Part shown: positions 1 through 8,013 of the stretch, piece after piece
Layout of the letters: each line of letters opens with the position of its first letter
Position numbering within the stretch: the stretch's first letter is position 1
Program-made: the position numbers and the translations under genes
DNA from: Obelidium mucronatum
Lineage: Eukaryota > Chytridiomycota > Chytridiomycetes > Chytridiales > Chytriomycetaceae
NCBI GenBank assembly: GCA_025765595.1
Contig: JAIVFH010000582.1
Location: 1 to 13,783, forward strand
Direction of reading: 5' to 3'
DNA: 13,783 nt
The notes under the pieces: model-generated
Database searches by the model: none
Told to the model about the DNA's origin: nothing
Seen by the model: only the letters and a program-made list of their open reading frames with translations

Positions 1-2
1 TT

Positions 3-510
3 ACTCTTTATAACGCGAAAGGGCTACTTTGTGATTTGAAGTGAGTAGATTTCATTTTTGGTTCATATCGATATTATTTTTTTGTTAAATATCACAAAAA
101 AAAAAAAAAAAAAAAAGATTCCAAACGACAGAAGAAGCCGTGAAATCAAGTCAAGGCGACAACCCAGCATGATAATTCTGGAGCGCAAGAACGCACCTCC
201 TGGGTTCCCAAAAACATATCACGTGTACGACAGTGTGGATCGGTTAAAGACTGAGGATTGGGATCGTATTGTGGCAGTGTTTGCGACTGGTCAGGAATGG
301 CAGTTCAAGAATTGGCGGTTTGGGGCTCCAGTGAATATTTTTTCGAAAGGTATAGTTGTAATATAGTTTTTTTTGTTATTATTATGTTTGTTTTCATTTA
401 CTGGCGTTACGTTAGTGAAGGGATTCTGTCTAAAGTATGTCGATGAGCCAGTGCATGAAAAGATCAAGACGTGGAATGTGATTCAATTGAATGTAAGTTT
501 TTTGTTCTTC

Positions 511-559
<49 letters not shown>

Positions 560-694
560 GTGTTCTTATTTGTTTTTGAAACGCCTTTCAGATACATCGA
601 ACCAAGCGGCACTGGATAGCAAACTGTGAATACGTTCTGGATGGCAGTCGAGTCGTGGATTAAAGAGAGCCGAAGCGCTCAATTCCTGCGATGA
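3..694 (+). CDS. CDC73: CDC73 / parafibromin, C-terminal domain (5' partial, frame disrupted)
   Basis: C-terminal Ras-like domain of Cdc73, a subunit of the nuclear Paf1 transcription-elongation complex. Exons: 3-40, 118 (or 132)-349, 416-492 and 592-694. The introns are GT-AG and the junctions fit in phase: position 349 plus 416-417 makes Val, joining NIFSK to VKGFCLKY. Family hallmarks seen are LYNAKGLLCDLK, LKTEDWDRIVAVF, GQEWQFKNW, KTWNV and TKRH. The frame is broken. From 118 the family-like text KFQTTEEAV...GDNPA meets TGA at 170, and the domain continues one frame over (MIILERK). After TKRH the literal frame stops at 661-663, whereas another frame gives VNTFWMAVESWIKESRSAQF and ends at TGA 692-694, which suits the family C-terminus. 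A splice acceptor at 131 would avoid the first break but loses the conserved-looking stretch. This is either a decaying copy or consensus error. The family assignment is from remembered homologues. Confidence 0.85.
514..558 (+). repeat. 45-nt A homopolymer in the last CDC73 intron
   Basis: An uninterrupted run of about 45 A residues fills the middle of the 493-591 intron (GTAAGT donor, TTTCAG acceptor). A shorter run of 21 A (96-116) lies in the first visible intron of the same gene, just before its acceptor. Run lengths this long are unreliable in most sequencing. Confidence 0.9.
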
Positions 695-711
695 TTCTCT
701 GTGTGAATTCA

Positions 712-717
712 AATAAA
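712..717 (+). terminator. Polyadenylation signal AATAAA of CDC73
   Basis: AATAAA lies 18 bp after the family-consistent CDC73 stop at 692-694 and about 50 bp before the GH35 start codon. The position suits 3'-end formation of CDC73 in a 73-bp intergenic gap. An A-rich leader with TATAAAAAA (752-760) follows, too close to the ATG to be called a TATA box. Confidence 0.55.
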
Positions 718-767
718 ATGCGAGAGGACCCATAAATTAAAAAAAAAAAAGTATAAAAAATCAACAA

Positions 768-3700
768 ATGACCAGCACAAGCACCCGCGCACTGCTTGGA
801 GCAGCAGCCACTGTTGCAGCGACGGCGCTCACGCTGCTGTACCTCGTGCGACTTCGCCGGCGGCGGCAGCGGGGCGCGTTGCCGATCGCGCCATCGGACG
901 TCGCCGCTTCGAACCCTTCTTTGAATGCGACCGAGAAACACGTTGGCTGGACCAAGCACGCGCTGCGACTCGGACCCGCTGGGCGGCCGACGCTCGTCCT
1001 CGCGGCGGAGTTCCACCCGTGGCGCGTGCCTGACGCGCGACGCTGGTTCGCGCTGCTCGCGGCGTACAAACACGCGGGCTTCAACGCTGTGCGCGTGTAC
1101 TTTCACTGGGCGGACCACTCGCCGGCGCGCGGCCGCACGCGCTGGGACAAACACCGCGACGTGCGGCGCCTGCTCGACCTGTGCGAGCGCATCGGTCTGT
1201 GGCTCATTGCGGCACCCGGTCCGTACATCTGCTCTGAGACTCAGGGCGGCGGCCTGCCCACCTGGCTGCTGGCTGACAAGTCCGTGCGCGCCAGGCACTC
1301 GCGCGCGGACTTTGACAAGCCGTTCGACCTGAACTACGCTGTGCTCTGCAGAGAGTGGTTCCAGGCCATCCTGCCCATTCTCGCTGCTCACCAAATCACG
1401 GCAAAGCCAAACGGCTGCGTCATTCTCTTGCAGATTGAAAATGAAAACTTTGAGTCGCTTAAAGGCTTTCCAATCGGTTCCGCTGATGATATGCGCTTTC
1501 TCGCAAGAGTCGCCAGAGATTGCGGTATTACTGTTCCGCTTTTTCATAACGATGGCTTTGAGGTAACGAGTCTTGCCGCCGAAGGCGGCTCTTTTCGCCG
1601 AAGGCGGAATAATACCGCCGAAGGCGGTGTTTGAAACCGCCGAAGGCGGTGTATTTCTTTTCTTGCTGTACCGCCGAAGGCGGGTCACACCGCCGAAGGC
1701 GGGATCATACCGCCGAAGGCGGAATCCTACCGCCGAAGGCGGTGTATTTCTTTTCTTGTTATACCGCCAAAGGCGGAATCATACCGCCGAAGGCGGAATC
1801 CTACCGCCGAAGGCGGTGTATTTCTTTTCTTGTTATACCGCCAAAGGCGGAATCATACCGCCGAAGGCGGTGAATTCCTTTTCTTGTTGTACCGCCGAAG
1901 GCGGTGAATTTCTTTTCTTTTTGTACCGCCGAAGGCGGAATCATACAGTGTTTATATCGGTATTTTTCGTCTTTTTTTTTACATCGCCGAAGGCGGCGCC
2001 GAAGGCGGAATCCAACCGCCGAAGGCGGTGTATTTCTTTTCTTGTTATACCGCCAAAGGCGGTGAATTTCTTTTCTTTTTGTACCGCCGAAGGCGGAATC
2101 ATACAGTGTTTATATCGGTATTTTTCGTCTTTTTTTTTTACATGGCCGAAGGCGGAATCATACCGCCGAAGGCGGTGTATTTCTTTTCTTGACGGTGTTT
2201 TTGTTTGTTTTTTTTTTACACCGCCGAAGGCGGAATCATACCGCCGAAGGCGGTGAATTCCTTTTCTTGTTGTACCGCCGAAGGCGGTGAATTTCTTTTT
2301 TTATTGTACCGCCGAAGGCGGAATCATACAGTGTTTATATCGGTATTTTTCGTCTTTTTTTTTACATTGCCGAAGGCGGAATCATACCGCCGAAGGCGGT
2401 GTATTTCTTTTCTTAACGGTGTTTTTGTTCTTTTTTTTTACACCGCCGAAGGCGGAATCAAACTGCCGAAGGCGGTGAATTCCTTTTCTTGTTGTACCGC
2501 CGAAGGCGGTGAATTTCTTTTCTTTTTGTACCGCCGAAGGCGGAATCATACAGTGTTTACATCGGTATTTTTCGTCTTTTTTTTTACATCGCCGAAGGCG
2601 GAATCATACCGCCGAAGGCGGTGTTTATATCGGTATTTTTCTTCTTTTTTTTTAAATCAGTGTATTTATTTCTTCTTCATTGGTTCATTTCTTCTTCATT
2701 CATACTAATCAACAAACGTACACACATACTACAGGAAGGATCCTGGATATCCCACCATGACACTACAAATACATCAACAACAACAACAAAAACATTAACC
2801 GGAAAAGAATCATTTGGTCTCGATTTATACGCCTTCGACAAATACGTCGTCTTTGCTCCCACTTCAGATCCCGCAAATATTGCTCTGAATGCAGATTCAA
2901 ACAAGGATTTTTCTAAATGGAAGGAATGGTCTCCCAGCACTGTGGAACATGCAATGGATAATATGGAAAAGAAAGTTCGTGGCTTTGGTGGTTGTGCTGC
3001 TACAGGGCCAATGTTTATTGCCGAGCTTCAAGGCGGTTGGTTTAATCATTATACCTTGGGATGTAGTTATGACACGATTTATGAGTATGTCTTTGTTTTC
3101 ATATCATCGCCGAAGGCGAAGTATTCTCTACTTGTAGTAATTCTTCTTTTTCTTCGTCTTCTTCCTCCTCCTCCTCCTTCTCTTCATCTTCTTTTTCTCC
3201 ACATCACTCACTTTCTTTACAACATCAACAAAAGCTTCTACGGCGAAGACTATACTCGAATGATTTACGACTCATCTTTTGCACAAGGAGTCACAATGAT
3301 CAATTTCTACATGGGCTACGGTGGTACAAACTGGGGAACCCTGGGAGATCCAGACGTATACACCTCCTACGACTACAGCGCCTGCATCCGAGAATTCGGT
3401 TACATTAGCGGCCGCGCTCGTAAACTCCGTCTCGCACTCGCATTCACCCGATCTTTCGAATCCGTGTTTGTCGCTACAGATCGCGTCCCGCTTCATTTGG
3501 AAAGCGTCTCGGTATCACCCGCGAAAATCAAAAATGTCCAGAGAGTCAGTGTCGGTACTACTGGCCCCACAGCCGAGTTGACGTTCATGAGAAACTTTAC
3601 GAGAACCAAAGTGAATGAGTACACCGTAAAGTTGAAAAAGAGGGTCGGCGTTGTTTTGAAGGGAGTCTTGGAGTACAAGAGATCGTTTATTGCGTTGGGT

Positions 3701-5563
3701 GGGTACACTAGCGAAGCTTCTGGATTGCATCTGCTGTTCACCACTGCGCCCATCCATGTCAGAACTCATATTCTCGTGGAAGGGCGTAGAACGGAAGTGT
3801 GGGTCATTCAAAACGACTCCAAATTGGGCGGTGAGATGGCATTCCAAGGTGATGTGTGGGTCATGAGAGATCATGGCGGTTTGGGTCCAGTCGTGAGATC
3901 CATCAAGGATTCCAAAACATCTGTCGTTAGCTTCTTGGGAAAAAGTGGTTGGTGTGCGCTTGCTACTCCAGCGGCTAAAGAAAACCCGGATCATGTACCA
4001 AGCGAGTTACTCATTCTTGCGCTTTCCGAAGAGGAGTTGTATACTCTCATTCCTACGTTTGAAGAACCCTTCTGGATTAATGAGCAGGATCATGGCAAGT
4101 TGCTGCACGATGTAGTTTCCAACAACAGCAGCAACGATCCATTGTCGCTTGCATGGGGCGCATACAACATAAATCACGACGTTCGAAACAACAAGTTGGA
4201 GATTGAATGGCAAAAATCCGAAACCCGCGTCTATTGTCTGTTTTCTGCATCCGCCGAAAGACTTGGAACGCACGGATTCAAGCCATCCTCCTCCACCTTG
4301 AACCCATCACACCCACTTGCAGGTTTCCCTGGCCTCTACGTGAAAGACAGAAGCCCAACTATATCCCAAATCGCCACCACCTACAACCCAACAGCCCCAC
4401 AAGGACAATTCCATTCCTGGCAATCACGAACCACCGATTTCGAATCTTTACCTTGGCAGCCTTTGGAACTCACTGGAAGCGATTCATCGATCCCATCAAA
4501 AGACACATTGGACTTGGGTTTCACATCCGGCCACGTTTTGTATAAACTGACTATTGACTGCACGACTGCGACACTCTCGGAAACACGAGACCTTGTGCTG
4601 TACCTCGACACGCGACACCGATGCATAGTGTATTTGAACAAGGACCACGTTGTTGGTGGACATACGACGTATGGGCTCCAGATTATGAAGCCAGGTAGTA
4701 AACAAGGACCTGATCCGTTCCAAGATTTGCAAAAGTACATTTTGCCACGCGAGAAATTTTTATCGCAGCAGCAAAAAGACGGTAACAAGAACGTGGTTGT
4801 TTACATTGTATGCGAGAGCTTTGGATTGAATCGACAAGCGTTTGCATTAAACGATGTGAGAAACAAGCGAGGAATCCGACACGTCAAAGTGTTTGAAGAA
4901 GTAAAAGGAGGTGCGAACAACGGTGGGCGGCTTTGGAACAGTTTGTTTTCCAAGCGAGTAGTACAACTTGAGTTGCAAGTGACGGGAGTGGATGTCAAGG
5001 AAACGAATGACCCGTTTAATAACTGTGGATTCCCGGATGAGGATTGGGGGGTTGGGTATCTGCCCTTGACGAGTGACGAGAGTGTTGCTGCGAGTGGTGT
5101 TGGGAATGCGTCGTTGGCGGGGGTTTCTGTGCTTTCGTTGGGTGCTGATAAGCAGCCGCGATGGTTTGTGGGGAAGCTTAAGCTGTTGGGAGGAGATAAA
5201 AGCGTGGGGTCGGCGGCTGCGGTGGTCGTGAGAGTTCCGTTACGGGTTCATTTGAGTGGACCTGCAACTGCGCATATTTGGATCGAGGGGGTTTATTTGG
5301 TGAGGTATTACGGGAATGGGGATTCCGTGCAAAAGGATTTCCTGATTCCTGAAACTTATTTGGAGAAGCAAGAGTTGTCTGTGAAAGTGTTGGTGTATGA
5401 TGGAAGGAATGTGGGAGGGAATGTGGCGGATTGGATTGGGTTGGAGGTGAAGGGGTGGGAGATTGAGTGTGTTGGGGAAGGTGCTGGGAAGTGGAGTGGG
5501 AACCTTGTTAAAGAAGAAGGGAAGGGGGTTGTTTTTGCCACGTTTAGTGAAGTCTGCAAATAA
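768..5563 (+). CDS. Glycoside hydrolase family 35 beta-galactosidase-like protein, membrane-anchored
   Basis: Predicted retaining beta-galactosidase (GH35), cutting terminal beta-galactosyl residues. Exons 768-1562, 2735-3084 and 3235-5563 splice in phase to 1157 aa. An N-terminal hydrophobic segment (about residues 9-27) is followed by RLRRRRQR, so it is an anchor rather than a cleaved signal. The TIM barrel shows AGFNAVRVYFHW (about 103-114), GPYICSE (151-157), LLQIENEN with probable acid/base Glu226, and FIAELQGGWF with probable nucleophile Glu362. GGTNWG (411-416) is also typical. Beta-sandwich, jelly-roll-like stretches follow near 800-880 and 1050-1157 (GPATAHIWIEGVYL). Both catalytic Glu residues are present, but they sit on different exons flanking the hairpin-filled intron 1. 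Donors are GTAACG and GTATGT; a TACTAAT branch site is at 2703-2709. Exon 1 is far more GC-rich than the rest. Substrate preference is not visible. Confidence 0.9.
1576..2621 (+). repeat. Array of about 34 CCGCCGAAGGCGG mini-hairpin repeats
   Basis: The 13-nt unit CCGCC-GAA-GGCGG can fold as a 5-bp stem with a 3-nt loop. I count 24 exact and 10 variant copies, all in one orientation. Starts step by 20 bp (1690, 1710, 1730) or 34 bp (1858, 1892, 1926; 2016, 2050, 2084), with spacers of 7 nt (AATCATA type) or 21 nt (T-rich). Variants have loop AAA (1764, 1838, 2050) or changes in the left arm (1595, 1985, 1997, 2144, 2368, 2463, 2589). The right arm AAGGCGG is unchanged in all copies. Longer T-rich blocks punctuate the array. 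It lies wholly inside GH35 intron 1. Reading frames through it are open only because the repeat lacks stops. Confidence 0.95.
2144..2588 (+). repeat. Two tandem ~222-bp higher-order repeat units within the hairpin array
   Basis: Units 2144-2367 and 2368-2588 carry the same order of hairpins and spacers. Each ends with a block beginning AATCATACAGTGTTTA and running into a T tract. That block also occurs at 1939 and 2097, so starts are at 1939, 2097, 2322 and 2544 (steps 158, 225, 222). A trace of the GTGTTTATATCGGTATTTTT motif recurs at 2621. This points to growth by duplication of multi-hairpin segments. Confidence 0.85.
3085..3234 (+). other. Intron 2 of the GH35 gene, 150 bp, frame-neutral, with a stray hairpin unit
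   Basis: Donor GTATGT at 3085, acceptor CAAAAG ending at 3234, with a long pyrimidine-rich tract (TTCTTCCTCCTCC type). Removal joins TIY-D-FYGEDYTRM, which matches the GH35 barrel better than the translated intron. Its length is a multiple of three and it has no stop in frame, so retention would insert 50 residues. CGCCGAAGGCG at 3108-3118 is the core of the intron 1 array unit. Confidence 0.8.
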
Positions 5564-5564
5564 A
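5559..5564 (+). terminator. AATAAA overlapping the GH35 stop codon
   Basis: The sequence CAAATAAAG contains both the TAA stop (5561-5563) and an AATAAA polyadenylation signal. The next gene's ATG is only 52 bp downstream, so there is little room for any other signal. Confidence 0.45.
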
Positions 5565-5615
5565 GAAATGAGAGACCGTGATTTGTTTGTCCGAACGAAA
5601 ATCTGAACGGAATAC

Positions 5616-7974
5616 ATGGCCCGCCAGAAACAAAAGACCAAAGCGACCGTCGGCGCCAACGAAAGCAGAGACTTCTTGAGCGCGATTCCAACTGAACTCT
5701 TTGACTTTATCTGCGAGAAACTATCTGCCGCAGATGTCCTGACACTTGCCTGTGTCAACCAACGAATGGCCCAACTCACGACTGATAAATCACGTATTTG
5801 GACAATCCTCCGAACAAACCTAGGACTTCCGGCTTTTCCTGCAGGAGTGGAAGGGCGTCCAACAGACAAGCATATTCTCCTTTTGTTTTATCGCGTCGGC
5901 TGCTTCTACTGCCCAACTAGAACCAAAAACATTGACTGGAGAGCGCTGAAAAGAATTTGCTCCAAATTTTTTCCAGAGCATGGGAAAAACAAACTCATTA
6001 CGACGCTCGATTCGAAGGAGATGTGGGCACGAATCGTTGAAACCCAAATCTCCAATGCAGAGCAAATCAAACACAACATAATATTGCGCATCAAGCAGCA
6101 AAGAAAAGCGGATATTATCAAGAGGTTTGCGTCAATGCAACCGCTTCCAATTGGGCAGGATATTCTGGAAAGATGCGACTCATTTGAGCGAATGTGGAAT
6201 GTCGCGCGTCCAATGACGGATCGCATCTTTAAAAATGTGATGAAGACTTTGGGTAGTGAGATTCTGGAAGTTCGTGTTGACCGTGAGATTGTATTGAGAT
6301 TTGCTCAGCTCAAGAAGGATGCATTAACGGAGAGGGGTGCCCCAGCAATATGGCACGAAGCATTCATCCATAATTGGGACTTTCTTCTTTCTGACTCTAT
6401 GGCAGCGGGGTATTACTCGTTTTTGGGCACGACACAGAAGGTTGTTGGTCCTTCTCCGGTGGATGAGTCTGTGTACTGTGCTGTTCGCGACCAATGGGGT
6501 CTAGAACTCTATGGTAAAAAAAAATCTTAAACTATGTTGCAGCTTCTGCTGTTGATTTTTTTATTTATTTATTTTTATTATAATTTTAATTATTTTTTTT
6601 CTTTTTATGGTAGGCTACTCATGGAATCTGCCCTTTCCTGCTTTTGACACAACCTCACCAGTGTTAGAAGAACACAAGAAAGCTCTTGAACGTCCATTCC
6701 TTGAATACCAAGAAACCATCATGGGTTTTCTTGAAAAATACCCGCATGCTGAAGATGATGTGAAGAAATTTGAAGATAGTTATGATGGATCACACGGAAG
6801 ATGTTGAGTGTTTGAAGACGCCATAATATGCATTTCCTCTATAGTTTCCTCTAAAAAGCATTCAACAGTTTTATTTTCAATGCGGATTGAAGATAGCTCC
6901 CGGCGAGGGGAGTACTACCTGTCAGTATTGCTGGATTTTATAAAAGTTGAGCGCAAGATGTTTTTGTATGAGACAATCGACGCTATCGACGAATCGAAGG
7001 TGATGAAACCCTTTCATCGAAGGTTCCTGGATAATTGGATAGAATTAAATGAGCAATGTAAGGATTTAATCACTTTTTGCTTGGTGTTTTTTGGACACTT
7101 TGATTAATCTTGCTGTCAGTATTTCATCCCAAAGTTTCTTCTTGGAAACCTGCGGTCCTTCAGGAACTTTATACTTGGATTCAAAACTCAAATGATCGAT
7201 CGGTCTCGTTAATGCGCCGTTTGGGATCAATACCTGCATCATCTTCAATTGCCAAAATCATGGAGGCAAGGTTTGAGGGTGCTGAGGTGTTCTTGTCTGA
7301 CATGGAAATGTTCTATAAGGAAAATTGGCCCGTGTTGACCTCGTTAAACCGACTGTATATGTGTCCTATTTTTTCATTTGTCGTGAGACCCCTGATTACA
7401 GGCACACACTATGTGAAAATCGATCGGGGTGACGATGATGAATGCATGGCGATAAGGAAAGAGATGATCAATCTGCTTTGTGTTTCTTCGGATAATTATT
7501 GTGAGGAAGAACTGTTTACGTTGGGAGTCCGAATCGTTGAAAAGTCATGTGTCAAGGCCAAAGCTCGTTATATAATGGCGGAATATAATATTCGTGAAAC
7601 GTTGTGGGAGCTTGTTGCTCTGTTTCTTTGGGATATTGGGGATGAATTTACAATGGATGTTGAGCGTGTTTGGTTTGAAGAGCATTGGCCGCCATGGAAG
7701 GCGGATCTTGACAAACGATTTGAAGAGCTGATATCTCATTTAAGTGACATCAATGCAAGTCGTACATTTACCTACGTTCAAGTGTTGGAGACAGTCTGTG
7801 AACCTATTGCAGACTGGGAACTCACAAAGAAACGCAGAAGTGGTAAGTCTAATCTCCACATTTGGCTTTCTTTCGAAGAATTTACTCGCGTGTTTTGGGA
7901 CAGCTATTCTTCCTTCAAACAAGTCTTTCGATGTTCATGAATGTGCAAAGTTGTTTGTTGATGATTTGGAGTGA
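5616..7974 (+). CDS. F-box domain protein (about 680-690 aa)
   Basis: Probable substrate-recognition subunit of an SCF-type ubiquitin ligase. The F-box is at residues 20-62 (LSAIPTELFDFICEKLSAAD ... SRIWTIL). A short Cys pair (Cys96, Cys99) follows, in a place where many fungal F-box proteins carry a Cys-rich knuckle; here it looks reduced. The rest (about 100-690) is helical in character and I do not recognise it. Exons: 5616-6513, 6614-about 6778, about 6845-7057, 7120-7842 and 7904-7974. Introns at 6514-6613 (GTAAAA), 7058-7119 (GTAAGG) and 7843-7903 (GTAAGT) splice in phase. An in-frame TGA at 6805-6807 must be removed by a further small intron: 6779-6844, 6803-6844 or 6760-6858 all preserve frame, and none has both ends strong. 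The C-terminus reads SFDVHECAKLFVDDLE. The start is the first ATG, 52 bp after GH35. Confidence 0.75.
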
Positions 7975-7979
7975 ATAAA
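7974..7979 (+). terminator. AATAAA overlapping the F-box gene stop codon
   Basis: TGAATAAA contains the TGA stop (7972-7974) and an AATAAA signal sharing its last A. The convergent ISOC gene stops 39 bp away on the other strand, so the two 3' UTRs probably overlap as antisense. Confidence 0.5.
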
Positions 7980-7997
7980 TTGGAACCGTCGAATGTT

Positions 7998-8003
7998 TTT
8001 ATT
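7998..8003 (-). terminator. Polyadenylation signal AATAAA of the downstream ISOC gene
   Basis: On the minus strand AATAAA lies 10 bp after the TGA stop (8016-8014) of the isochorismatase-like gene. It falls inside the 39-bp gap between convergent stops, facing the F-box gene's own signal. Confidence 0.6.
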
Positions 8004-8013
8004 GCCCTGTTAC

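Larger units (their letters stand above)
1563..2734 (+). other. Intron 1 of the GH35 gene, 1172 bp, repeat-filled
   Basis: It starts GTAACG directly after codon 265 and ends ACAG at 2734, with TACTAAT at 2703-2709 as probable branch site. Both ends are phase 0 and join HNDGFE to EGSWISHHD, which fits the GH35 barrel. Other introns in the window are 48-150 bp, so this one is roughly ten times longer. Its excess length is the hairpin array starting 13 bp after the donor. If retained, the exon 1 frame stops at 1632-1634, before nucleophile Glu362. Confidence 0.85.

Noticed and set aside
132..170. Simple splicing of CDC73 at acceptor 131 without any frame break
   Set aside because: It is possible and would keep the frame, but it discards a stretch (KFQTTEEAV...GDNPA) that fits the family. 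A frame break near 169 was preferred because two more breaks occur downstream.
752..760. TATAAAAAA as a TATA box for GH35
   Set aside because: It ends 7 bp before the start codon, too close for a TATA box. It is more likely an A-rich leader.
660..1688. 342-codon minus-strand frame opposite GH35 exon 1
   Set aside because: Arg/Ala-rich shadow of a GC-rich coding exon; the plus strand carries clear GH35 motifs.
1576..2621. CRISPR array
   Set aside because: The repeat is only 13 nt, spacers are 7 or 21 nt and themselves repeated, there are no cas genes, and the host is eukaryotic.
1573..2708. Long open frames through the hairpin array (PPKAESYRRRR-like peptides)
   Set aside because: They arise because the repeat lacks stop codons and its periods are not multiples of three. 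There is no domain, no sensible start, and they lie inside an intron.
2621..2734. Start of a separate gene reading from 2621 into GH35 exon 2
   Set aside because: It begins with GTG, is hydrophobic low complexity with repeat remnants, and would split the catalytic barrel. The TACTAAT branch site and CAG acceptor support an intron.
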